This document shows positions 1 through 12,800 of a DNA stretch of 64,000 nucleotides, one piece after another. The DNA is taken from positions 115,001 through 179,000 of the forward strand of contig BROG01000922.1 of NCBI GenBank assembly GCA_030159075.1, written 5' to 3'. The notes beneath the pieces are model-generated. The model ran no database searches. It was not told the DNA's origin and saw only the letters and a program-made list of their open reading frames with translations. Position 1 is the first letter of the stretch. Each line of letters opens with the position of its first letter. This DNA is from Atrina japonica (Eukaryota; Mollusca; Bivalvia; Pterioida; Pinnidae). The position numbers and the translations under genes are program-made.

Positions 1-90
1 TCTTTCCAGTAACCCGATTCTCTCCTCCACCATTAAAGACTGGCCACTGCTATATAACTAAATTATTATTGAGTGTGCTGTAAAAACTAT
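1..90 (+). repeat. 3' end of a tRNA-derived SINE
   Basis: The segment carries the pattern 'cccgattctctcctccaccattaaa...ctggccactg' followed by 'attattgagtgtgctgtaaaa', which is the 3' half of the SINE seen more completely at 11241 and 19681. The 5' part lies outside the window. Confidence 0.6.
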
Positions 91-726
91 TCAGAATCAA
101 GTCAAATATAGGTACAAATTATGGACATCAAGTTTACTTCAAATATATATACAGGTGGAGGATTTTTTATTCAAGCATTATATAATCAGGGGTTAATATA
201 CCCTTTTTGGGACAGGGTCCTGTACCCTTCCAATAGGAAGTTTTACGTCACAATGGGCCAAATTGGGGAAAAAAAGGTAATTATGGTCATTTAATTCACA
301 AGAATAAAGACACAAAACTTGTAATTTATTTAGCTCCTCTCATTTAACTGACAACATAGATTTCATCTGAAGACTTTGAAGTGTAGTTCATACTTGTAGG
401 TTACTAAATTATCCTTTTTATTGTTTCATACCAAGTATGAATGAAACAGTGAACATAACTGGGACATTTCTGCTCAAAATTGGAAAAAATAGCAGATTTT
501 TACATTGGGAATGGGGCATTTTACTGGACCAGTATGTTGATGATATTAAATCCTGTTACTATATAAATAAAATATGAATACTTTTAACTTGGAATTTAAG
601 AAAGGGGGATAGAGAGAGTTTAACATTTGTATGTGTATATACTTACTTTATTTTTTAGATCTTTGTTTGTATTCTTCAGAATCCAACATACAAGTTATAA
701 TGATTCTACATTCATGTCATTACCAG

Positions 727-889
727 GGAACTGAAGAATAAAGACACAGGGATCGACATTACTGTACCAAGTCAAAAAGAGGTCAAAGGTCTCCTGACGT
801 CAAGCTTTGAGTATCAGGTAGTTGTGGTGTCCAACTTGCCATACTTCAAGTCGTCAAACCATAAAGATACAGATGTGGTGCAGTTTATG
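727..889 (+). CDS. HS1BP3: HS1BP3-like exon A (PX domain, first part)
   Basis: The acceptor is ...cattaccag|G and the donor is ATG|gtatgt at 890. The exon enters with one base of a split codon and leaves in phase 0. It encodes ELKNKDTGIDITVP and the first PX strands. The donor base is also the first base of the intron-1 minisatellite. Confidence 0.85.
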
Positions 890-3800
890 GTATGTTGATG
901 TCAAGTTGTCTTTACAGTTCTGTTTGTGGTATGTTGATGTCAAGTTGACTATACAGTTCTGAGGTCTGTGGTATGTTGATGTCAGGTTGTCTATACAGTT
1001 CTGAGGTTTGTGGTATGTTGACGTCTGGTTGTCTATACAGTTCTGAGGTTTGTGGTATGTTGATGTCAAGTTGTCTATATAGTCCTGAGGTTTGTGGTAA
1101 GTTGACGTCAGGTTGTCTATACAGTCCTGAGGTTTGTGGTATGTTGATGTCAAGTTGTCTATATAGTCCTGAGGTTTGTGGTAAGTTGACGTCAGGTTGT
1201 CTATACAGTCCTGAGGTTTGTGGTATGTTGATGTCTGGTTGCCTATGCGGTCCTGAGGTTTGTGGTATGTTGATGTCAAGTTGTCTACACAGTTCTGAGG
1301 TATGTGGTATGTTGATGTCAGGTTGTCTATACACTTCTGAGGTTTGTGGTATGTTGATTGCATGTTGTCTATACAGTTCTGAGGTTTGTGATATGTTGAT
1401 GTCAAGTTGTCTATACAGTTCTGAGGTTTGTGATATGTTGATGTCATGTTGTCTATACAGTTCTGAGGTTTGTGGTATATTGATGCCATGTTGTCTATAT
1501 ACAGTTCTGAGGTTTGTGGTATGTTGATGTCATGTTGTCTATACAGTTCTGAGGTTTGTATTATGTTGATGTCAAGTTGTCTATACAGTTCTGAGGTTTG
1601 TGATATGTTGATGTCATGTTGTCTATACAGTTCTGAGGTTTGTGATATGTTGATGTCACACCAACATAAAAGCCAACAAGAGACATTAATGTATGTTATA
1701 AAAACTTGTTTTTTGATTGTAGTAAAATAAATGAAGTTTATTACTATAATTAACAGGTATCGAAAAAATTTCCAGACTTTGAACACCTGCACAGCCAACT
1801 GAATGAGAAATTTTCAGGAACTGTCTTACCATTGCTTCCAAAGAAAGCTCTTCTTGTAAATGACCATGTGGCAAAGGAAAGAAGGACAGGACTGGAGCAT
1901 TTTTTGAAATTCCTAGCAAGCACACCTAAATTGTGTATTTCTTCTGTTCTTCTCGAGTTTTTAGGTATTTATATATGTTTGTTTTTCTGTTTTGTTTCAA
2001 TGTTGATCAATACTTCCAGCAATTTTACCTGTATTGATGAGTGGTTAAGGCATCATGCTTTAAACCATGGAGTTTCTCATCTGTAGTTAGTGCGGGTTCG
2101 GGTCCTGCTGAAGTATAATCTGATTTTGTGAGACAATTTGTCAGTTTACTTACAGTAGGCTGGTGTTCTCTTCCTAGATACAAGAGTTCTCATCTGCACC
2201 ATTAAAACTGGTCGCCACCATATGACTGAATAATTATTGAGCGTGGCGTAAAATAATATTCAAACAAAAATAAAACTATGATACATATATTTTATGTGTT
2301 GTACATATATTTAGGTGAAGAAATGTTTTTGTCTAAGAATTTTACCCAAATCTAATTTTTAGAATTTTATATGAGAAGAATAAAGCACACTATCAGGTTG
2401 TATTTTAAAACCACTTAAGGGAATTTGACAAAACTTTACAAGAAGCAAGTACTCACAGTCCCTTACCATATTTATGTTTTTTGACCAGATCAACCTAAAT
2501 AATGTAAATATTCTTCTTAGTCTTCTTTCCACAGTTGCTCAGAGGCCAAAAGGCCCCCTATTACTCTTGAAAGGAATATGTGTGTTTTGTGGGGTAATAA
2601 TCAGTCCATACATTTAATGCATTTGAAATTGAAACAGTTCCTGATCTAATGTCTGCAATCTGGATACTGAACTTTTAACATGGAAGATTGAGCATTTTAT
2701 GGCGAGTATAATCTCTGGAACAAAGGTAAACCTGTGATTTGATTCTGGTAATTACAAAATACCTTACCATGCTTCCAAATTGTATCTGGGGAACATACTC
2801 TAGAATCCCGTAGCCGGAGTTGAATTTAACTTCATTTCAGATGCTTGATGAGTCCATCAAAGAAATGGATTATGTTTTGAGATGGATAATCTGTGTGACA
2901 ATACATATTAGCCAGGTGGACAGGCATAGTTTTGTGTCTTGATGCTGATAAAATGCCTGTTCAGGCTTCCAAAGTATTGAAATTTTATGAAAGATGCAAC
3001 AGCATGCTACATTTTCCCCTAGTGAAAGCTTACCTCACAATACTCCATTGTGCAGTGAGGCGTGTATTGTAGATCTGTAACAGTTTTAAATAGTACCGTT
3101 ATATATTTGTATTACACCCTCAACTTCTCCAGGTGGAAAATTTATGGATCTATTACATTTCTGACAAAAAATGATAAAAACCTAAAGAAAATAAATAATC
3201 TGTTTCTGGTCTGCTTGAAAATAAATTTTCTGTCTTGCAATGGTATGAAAAAAAGAATAATAATAATCTGCCTCGACAAAACTTACCAGGCCCCAATTAA
3301 AATGAAATGGTCATTTTCCTTAGGCCCACTTGGGCCTCTTGTTTATCACACATTTTAAAAATCTTACACCAAAATCTTTTTAACTTTCCAAAAAATGTTT
3401 CCCACCACAAGCAGTGATAAATGAAAATCCCAAATAAATTTACAGGGGAAGTAAAACTGATGTTTGATGAATTCTATTACAGGTGTAAATGCAATTAAAG
3501 CAGGCAAGTTTCGTAAAGATCCTGTAGGTTCAGGTACAGAAAAGACAAAAGATGAAGAAGATACCATCAAACCTGAGGTGCAAGAACATGATGAAAATGG
3601 TGCAGAGCAAGAAAGGTAATTTCCTCATGTTCCTATATATTTTGTGAAAAAATAAGGTCAGGTCCACTATTATAAGGTCAAATTAATCAGTCGCAAACAA
3701 ATAATTGTCAGTTGGGTTTTCTCAATTAATTTTCACAAAATATATAGGAATAAATGTGTATATATCTATTTTGTTATTGTACATCAATCTAAGAAGTAAA

Positions 3801-6800
3801 AAAAGAAAACATTTTTTTTTTTGAAAAACACAGCTTTAATTTTTTTATATTTTGACCCAGAATTTTAACAGTGGTAGGTTGCTTGGAAAATTACCTTATT
3901 TCTAAAACGTAGTCCACATATGAATTTTAAGTTCACCTTAGACAAAGTCTCAAGTGACCTATTCTGATCGAATTTTGTCCATCATGTGGTGTGCATCTTG
4001 AGTCATCTGTCGTGCGCCTGTAAACAATTTACATTTTTGAGTTTTACTCTGAAACCACTCAAGGGATTTTGAAGAAACTTTACAGGGAGCAAGTACTCAA
4101 GGTACTTTTTCAGCTCGATCGACCTAGTGGTGGATCCATGGTTAAGCAAAAGAAGTATCCCACTTTAAAAATCTTCTTTTCTGGAACCACTGCATGAATT
4201 GAAAAACAAATTGTTTCTTAGTGATCTACATGGATGTATGATTCAAATTTGTTATTTTCATAGAAATCGGAATATTAATTTTTGGCCCATCTTTTCAGAA
4301 TTTTCGTTCATTTTGTATAATTTCTTTGATTATCTCCCCATGTATTCACTCTGCTGCATTCATTTCATGTATTTTACCAGTAATTTGGCAAGGGAATGTT
4401 TTTGTGCAAGAACTTTAAAAAAATTTAATTTTTAGAATTTTTTATGAATTTTTTAAGACTATAAAAAAGAGGAGAAGGGGGGAGGGACATATTTTCACAC
4501 TACCAGCCTGTTTTTCAAACTCAAAAGGGATTTTGATGAAACTTCATAGGAAGTAAGTACTTCAGATTCTCTATCAAATCTGTGTTTTGGGGCCAGATTG
4601 GATCCTGGTTGGGGCAAAATATGTCGCAAATGGTACCCCTCTTTGAAAATATTCTCCAAAACCACTGCATGATGTGAAAAGACTTTCAGACTTCGTCATT
4701 TTCATTCCTTTTCAGGTTACCTGAGACAAAGTCTCAAGCGACCTATTCTAATCACCTTTCTAATCATCATGTTTCATCCGTCCGTAAACAATTCACATTT
4801 TCATCTTCTTCTCAGAAACATCCGATCCAATTTCAATGAAATTTTGCAGGAAGCTTTCGAATATGCACTAAAATTTTGAATTTTATGGTCCCCATCCCCA
4901 GGGGCTCTGAGGAGCGGGGCTAAAAGTGGTCAAAGTGGATTAAATTTTAGAAATCTTCTTTCCAGACCCTGATGTGCTGGAATTCAATACTTTTCATGGA
5001 TAAAAAAATCTGTAAATTTTAAAAAACAACCTTCAGGTCAGCAGACAGCCAAGTTTAATATATGATAATTAATTATAAAGAGATTATTAATTCTTGACAA
5101 AAAGTGCATATATGTTTCATTTTTCTTCCAGTCCAATTTTAGAGCTGACTGTCTCTAGAATTGCATATCACGCCATGTTCTTCATCCATTCAAATTACTT
5201 CCATAACAATTCTTATGCACATTTCAAAAGCAATTGAAATATATCATCAGATACCATTCAACTGTTTTAACTCGTATCTTGTTACCATATGATTGCTGTA
5301 ACCATTTGTAACATCACACTCTTGCAATAAAATGTTGAGCTACTGTCTTTTATTTCTTTTGATTAATAAATCCCCACACAGAAAGGCAACTTCTCTTTCC
5401 AAAATTTCCCTCAGAAATAATCTTTTATTCATGTCCTGTATTGTTTAAAATCATGTCTTTCCTTACAGGACACCAAAAACTACATATGTACTTCCCCTGA
5501 TAACCTATGTATTAAAAATTGCTTACCTCAGGTGACATAGACCTCTTGTTTAAAATGTACAATATTTTCATTCATTTGCCAGTTGTTTTTGTTTTTATTT
5601 TGTTAAAGGTTTTAACATTCAGCACAATATAGTGATCATGCAGAGTCCGACACTGCACGTTTCTATAGTTTCGGAGCAATATAATACACTATAACTAGGA
5701 CTTTTTTCAAGGAAATTCAAAGAAAATTAAAGTAGAATGATAATGTTGATAATCAAAGCCATACACACATTTGAAGCAGTTATACATGTTAGAGTCATAA
5801 TATTGATTTTTCGTGTTGTGGGAGATAACTCTTATCATTCTTGCTGCAGCTGAAGTAAAAATTTTAGAGTTCTGTTAGCATAGCTAAAGCCTTAGTCACA
5901 ACCAGTAGCATGGGTTTTTAAATCGTGCGTTCTCTGCGTTTTTCACCAAAGGTGAGAGTCGTAGAGGTCGTGGGGACAGAAAAAAGTAGCAGTCAATTCG
6001 TAAGTTGGGATTAAGAACGACGTATGTTACTGGGAAAACGCAGAGTTTGTTAGACATGCTCAACATCCATTGTACGTGCTTATGGTCAGTCTGCGTTCTC
6101 GAAATTCCACAAGATGGCTGTGAGATGCCCCTGTGTTCCTTGGTGGTTTTTGCCGTACATATACTCCGTAGAATGAAAGTACAGCCGGTTGTAACTGAGG
6201 CTCTAGTTGCATGACAGGAATCTCAGTTGTAGCTATTATCCAGTAAAACTACCCACTTTCTCTTGTTTTTATTGGCTACATATTAGCGAAAACAATGTTG
6301 CTTTTACCCATTGCACTAAAATAAGTAAAATTTGTTGTTTGGAAATGTCTTGTTGTCATTGATGAAAGAGTCAAGTAATCGTTGTGTGATAGATATACAT
6401 GTCAAATGATGTCATATTCACTCCCTCTTTCTTTGAGGGTTAAACAACAACTTATATCATATTTCAAATGTTATCTATTATGTATTTTGCAAGTGAGATG
6501 GGAATCTGTATCATACGTTTATATAATTTGAGGTGTAATTAATAATTACATAAGCAGCGTGATGCTGTTGACATACCTGGAGGTGATGAAGATTTTTTTA
6601 TTTCTTATTTCTTAATATAATTATTGACAAGAGTTATTTAAAATCCATTGATGTCAATTCTGGTGTCAGAAAAGATCATATGCATGATATGTAGATATGC
6701 TGTGACACTTGACTTGTAAACCTATAGCAATTTTTGTTTACCTATTGTATCACTGAATAGCAGGATTTTTTTTTTGTTTATTGTTGTTTAACATCCCACT

Positions 6801-9800
6801 CAAGAATCTTTCACTCATATGGAGATGCTACCAAATGCCGGTGAGAGGCTTCAAATTTTGGCCTATGCTTGGCACTTACGGCCTTTGAGCAGTGAGGGTT
6901 CTTTAATGTGCTGACACCTACTGTCACACAAGACCTCGGTTTTTACTGTCTCATCCTAAGGACAGGAACCAACCTGCTGCCAGCTGGACTCGAACTCACG
7001 ACCACACAATCAAGAGTCAAGTGCGCTACCGACAGAGCCAGGCCTGCTCCTGAATATCAGGATACTGTAAAACAAAGTCAAAAGACTTCCGTGAGTGTCA
7101 TCATGATCTACGCGTTATTGCCATAGACAATTCTCTGTGTGTGGTGGTGGTGGTAGAGGGGTATGTATTTGTAACATTTGGATTATTCTAGTTTGTACTG
7201 TACTTTACAGGATACAACATTAAGGTTTGTCCGGTTGTCCAGGACAAGTTCACTTTACATTTGGACAAGTAGATGAAATTATTGAAGACGAAAATTAATT
7301 AAATGAGGATTATTCTTGTTTAAACACAAAATAATATCTTTGAATGTTATACTTAATATTCAGACAAGTGATTGTGCATTCGGACAAGTCGATTTAAATA
7401 TTACATTATCATTTATAACATGCATGTGTAATCCTACAGTTACAATACAGAGTTCAATACGCCCGTGCAGTACATAATGTTGGATATGTAAATTTCACAG
7501 GGTCTACTTTTCTAAATGGCATTCATGTCATCCTAAATATTTGATGTCATCATTAAAAGTGGAATGAATCTTAAATTTGTGTATACATATAGATAAATCA
7601 GGGACATGTAATAAAAACTTGGTCATTGTAGCGAATGGATTTAGCTCGAGCTACGCTCTCGTTGAATCCTTCCACTACAAAGATCTTGTGTAGTCTGATG
7701 ATACAGATAGAAACATATGTGTAGTTTTGTTTTTGTACTTGTTTTCTAGGACCAGTGGAAATTTTCATTAATGTTGACCTCTGCTGTATAAACACGGTAC
7801 ATGTGTGCATTTGTCTATTTAAACAATAAGTAAAAAGTCCTCTTTTCTTTAAAACATGTGTTTAGTCCTTTTTTTACACAGTATCTTTTCACTCTTGTAT
7901 TAACAGTATACATTCTTCTATTAACACAACATATAATTATATATGTACACAGATATATGTATACAATCCTCTATTCTTCTGATATCTATTTGTTTTCCTC
8001 ATTATGTAAACAGTGGTCTATTTGAGGATGAGGAACAAGAGGACACAGAAGATTTTTTCTCAGAAAGTGAAAGAAAAGAGGAAATTGGTGCAGACACTTT
8101 GAGTAAAGGTATGTATAAAATGTCAATCTGGCTTTTTTTAGCATTTACCTTGATATTTTGTAGTTAGGTATGTATAAAATGTCAATTTGGCTGTTTTACC
8201 ATTTACCTTGATATTTTGTAGTAAGTTATGTATAAAATGTCAATTTGGCTTTTTTAGCATTTACCTTGATATTTTGTAGTTAGGTATGTATAAAATGTCA
8301 ATCTGGCTTTTTTAGCATTAACTTGATATTTTGTAGTAAGGTATGTATAAAATGTCAATCTGGCTATTTTACCGTTTACCTTGATAGTAAGGTATGTATA
8401 AAATGTCAATCTGGCTATTTTACCGTTTACCTTGATATTTTGTAGTTAGGTATGTATAAAATGTCAATCTGGCTGTTTTACCTTTTACCTTGATATTTTG
8501 TAGTTACCATTTTAACTCTCCTGATTTGTGTACTTGTACCAATTATCACCCATCAGACAGGTGACCCAGTTGTACCTATCATCACCCATCAGACAGGTGA
8601 TCCACTTGTACTTGTCATGACCCATCAGACAGGTGATCCACTTGTACTTGTCATGACCCATCAGACAGGTGATCCACTTGTACTTGTCATGACCCATCAG
8701 ACAGGTGATCCACTTGTACCTGTCAACACCCATCAGACAGGTGATCCACTTGTATCTGACATGTCTCATCAGACAGGTGATCCACTTGTATCTGACATGA
8801 CCCATCAAAAGGGGGATCCTCTTGTACCTGTCATGACCCATCAGACAGGCGATCCACTTGTACCTGACTCATTAGACAGGTGATCCACTTGTATCTGACA
8901 TCACCAATCAGACAGGCGATCCACCTGTATCTGACATCACCCATCAGACAGGGGATCCACCTGTACCAGTCATCACCCATTAGACAGGTCATTCACCAGT
9001 ACCTGATATAATCTGTTAAACAGGTGATCCACATGTACCTGACATCACCCATTAGACAGGTGATCCACTTGTATCTGACATGACCCATCACACAGGTGAT
9101 CCACTCGACCTGTCATGACCCATCAGACAGATGATCCACTTGTACCTGACATAACCCATTATACATTTGATCCATTTCTATCTGACATCACCCATCAGAC
9201 AGGTGATCTGCTTGTATCTGACATGACCAATCAGACAGGTGATCCGCTTGTATCTGACATCACCCATCAGACAGGTGATCCACTTGTACCTGTCAACACC
9301 CATCAGAAAAGGGATTCACTTGTACCTGTCATGACCCATCATTATCATATTCTAATTGACAACAATGATATAAGAAATTGATTTTTAAATTGCTTTCAGA
9401 TGGGGATACAAAACTTTTTGGTGACCAAGATTTTGGAGGTGGCTTTGATCAGGAAGAAGCAGATGCTCTGCTTCTCATTCCAGGAGCAAGCACAGGAACT
9501 ACAACAAAACAACCTTCTATTACTCTAGATGTAGAGGATTCTGATCTATTACAGTGAGTTATTCAATTTTTTTATTATTCCAACCTCTGTTTGCTTGTTG
9601 CTAATGGGACAAGGTGGATCAGAACTTAGAGTGTCCAACTTTGAAATAAAAATTAAATTCCAGGTTCGTTTCTTGAACTTCCCAAAGTCTTAGGAACAAA
9701 CTTATAACTTTCCACCATTTTACAAAGAATTAGGACCTCTGAATTACGGTTAAATCAGATCCTTGCATTATGACTGCCAGAGGTAGTGCGTAGACCTAAG

Positions 9801-12800
9801 TAATTGTAGTGTCTGTTTATCTTTGTAAATACAGCCGGTGCACATTTTGATAAAATATCAAGATCTATATGAAAATTTTATGACACTACAGTATCTTTTT
9901 TATTAAAGGGCATTAGCTGTTTTCTTTTTTAATCATTTCCATTTGTACTACTAAGATTGATATAAATGATAAATAAGAGATATACGCAGGCACAAAAATT
10001 CTTATATTCCTATATATTTTGTGAAAAATTGCTTGAGAAATCAAGTTGGGCAATTATTCACTTACAATTCATTAACTCAACCTTACTATTTGTGTATGCA
10101 TACCACACTGGGCCAGACCCCATTTTCACAATATATGTAGGAATATTTTGCCTTTGTGTAGCTCTTATTTGTTATTTTACATCAATACGTTCAAGTACAA
10201 GAAATAAAAGTAGAAAAAAATGGAAATATGTTTTTTGGCAAACACAGCCAATGAGCCTTTAATATATAGAGGTGCTTAATAAAGACGGGTGTTTTTATTT
10301 ATCTATTTATTTAATTTTTTTTTTGTATAATAGACTAGTTATCTTAATAATTTTAAGGAAGTTATTTACCATAATAGACAAACTAATTTCATATTTGACA
10401 AAAATAGATATAATGGTAGTGGTATTGAAATATTGTATATTATTTATTTAACTTTTCAGTCACTCAATGTCTGTTCATAAGGTTCCCATATTGCGTCATA
10501 TTCACTATATACATGTACAGTATACAGGAAACAAAATATGATTTCACCGCAGCGTGATGACAGGACATGTATTCTGCATGACTTTTTAAAATACATTTGA
10601 AAGACAAAACAAAATTCAGATATTATTTTTCTGTAGTTATAGTTAATATATACAAGGCATCACAAGTGATATTAATCCCCTCGCAATGGAAGTATTGTAT
10701 GATAATACCCCCAAAATTCAAACCAATTAATTTTGACCAATCAGAAGGCTCTGTTTGCCATAGACTGCAATGGAACCATGTCATTGAAATCACAATCCCT
10801 TGATATAAAACATCTCAGATACCAAAGTATAAATCTTTAGGATGTCCAGGACACATATAGAAATCCGGCAAAAATGGACAAACACGGACCTCTGGAATTG
10901 TAATTTTCACCAAAATCAGACAATGTTTAAATCTCAACCAATTAGAAGCCTCGGTTTGTGATAGACAGCAACAGAACCTATATCATTTAAATCGCAATCC
11001 AAAACTTTCTTTGCGAGGGGATAATAAAGATATATTTATTTACAGTCGTTACAAATACTTCAGTAACTGGTACTGGACATCATGTAGACACTGGTCTTTT
11101 TAGCAATATACAACACCCACTCCTTGACTAATTTGATTTCGCATCGATTTTACTCGGTCCGTGTTACATATTTATTTCAAAGATAATAGTGTCACCACTG
11201 ATTTTTATTACATCCATGTAAGTTATATTGAAAGTGAAGGGGCCTCCGTGGCCAAGTGGTTAGAGCATTGCACTTTAAATCACAAGACCTCTCACCTCTG
11301 GTTCGAATCCCGCAAGGGTCATTTAAAATTATGTGGGAAAGTTTGCCAGTTTTCTTGCGGAAGGTCGGTGGTCTTTACCCGGGTAACCGGGGTTTCTCCT
11401 CCAGCAATAAAAACTGGACGCCATCATATGACTGAAAGATTGTTGAGTATGGCATAAAACAAAAAATCAAATCAAATCAAATTGAAAGTGAAAAAGACTG
11501 ATTCAGACAAAATTTCGGCCTGTAGCGGCTCCGGTTTGAGAGTAGGCCTATTTACCTTGCCAACAAGCCTGTATATACATGAAATTCAAAATCAGAGGCA
11601 CGTTATCTCCATTGTTTGATATCCATATAGATCGAGTAAAATAGTTTTCGTAAGTCTGCAAGATCTCTGTCTAGATATTTTACTAAATTTGAGTAAATTT
11701 TTTTTTTCTTGTGAACGCAATAATTTGAGTTTTCTCCGATTTGCAAAGCAGCTTAAAAGTTTGAGTAAAATCTCAGACATAAAATTGTCTAAAATATTAA
11801 TTAGATTTATGTCAAGTAGTCATCGTGGGTTTCATATCCATGAACATGTCCTTCGTCACGGTTGTAATGACAACGTTTATCATTTTTATTACATATTTCG
11901 GAATTTCAATTGGAATCTGAAACTTGTCTATGGTAATTTGAAATGTCATTAGAAGCTATTTAAGCAACCCAATGATTTTGAGTTACATAACATTACCCGC
12001 ACGAGTGGAAGATTTCTGACTCATTAAATGATTATCAAGAACTAATTACCATTTATGAATGTCGATTGGGGTATCAGAAAATCAAATAAATTTCAGGTAT
12101 GCTTAATCAAGAGTGACAGGTACCCAATATCAGTTGTAGTACTGTATCGCTAAATGACTGATACTGTAACATGTGTAAACAAAGTTGAGGAAATACTGTA
12201 AGTGTTTGAAGGAACTACAATGTGAATCTTCACAATGTTTGTAAATGAAAACACGTCAGTATCCATAGGGGCTCTAAAAGGAGAATGTCGTTGTGCATTG
12301 TTAACTTTTACACATTTTCGAATCCTTCTCAGCAACTAGTGTGCCAATTTTAACCAAACTTGTCAGGTAGTATCCCCGTGTGTTGCCGCAAAACGTTTGC
12401 GAACGAAAAGGACTAGGACCTGCAGAGGTCCCAAAAGGGGTAAAAGACCAAAACGTGCTACATCTTTAAAACTCTTCTACTCATAAACCGATGGTCAGAT
12501 GACAATTTTATATGCATGATTGTTGAGTCAACATCTACAACGTTTGCGAATGAAAACGGAACCTTTCATCAATGGACCACTAGATGCGCTTCAGTAACAT
12601 TGAGTTTCAAAGTATTAAGGTAGAAAGTCCAAAACACAGGCATTTATGAAACAGCAAATACAAGTTTTTAGTAAAATTGTAGACATGTTAAAATTCGTGT
12701 TCAGAACCACTGGACCAATTTTCATTAAACTTGGCAGGGAAAATCCTCAAATGAATTTCAAATAGAGATTGCGAATGAAAAGGTACTAGTACCCATAGGG

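Larger units (their letters stand above)
3616..8013 (+). other. HS1BP3-like intron 3, with dispersed repeats
   Basis: A small inverted-repeat element starts 15 bp inside the intron (3630). From about 3935 to 5030 there are partly tandem copies of a dispersed sequence family recognisable by 'gtctcaagtgacctattctgatc', 'aaacaatttacattttt' and 'ccactcaagggattttga'. A second SINE type lies at 6775-7056. The rest is AT-rich with no coding signal seen. Confidence 0.65.

Noticed and set aside
1..726. Search for the first coding exon of the HS1BP3-like gene.
   Set aside because: No ATG followed by a matching donor and phase was convincing; the exon probably lies outside the window.
854..1798. Long frames across the 42-bp array (up to 314 codons on minus, 184 on plus).
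   Set aside because: They exist only because the repeat period is a multiple of three; they lie in intron 1 of the HS1BP3-like gene and overlap each other on both strands.
8512..9381. MTHQTGDPLV and GHDKYKWITCLM repeat proteins.
   Set aside because: Same artefact, from the 36-bp intronic array; frames break whenever a unit changes length.
11241..11320. A possible true tRNA gene (also at 19681, 26848, 60285).
   Set aside because: Box A and box B are present, but the arms do not fold into a full cloverleaf and a conserved SINE body follows, so these are SINE heads.
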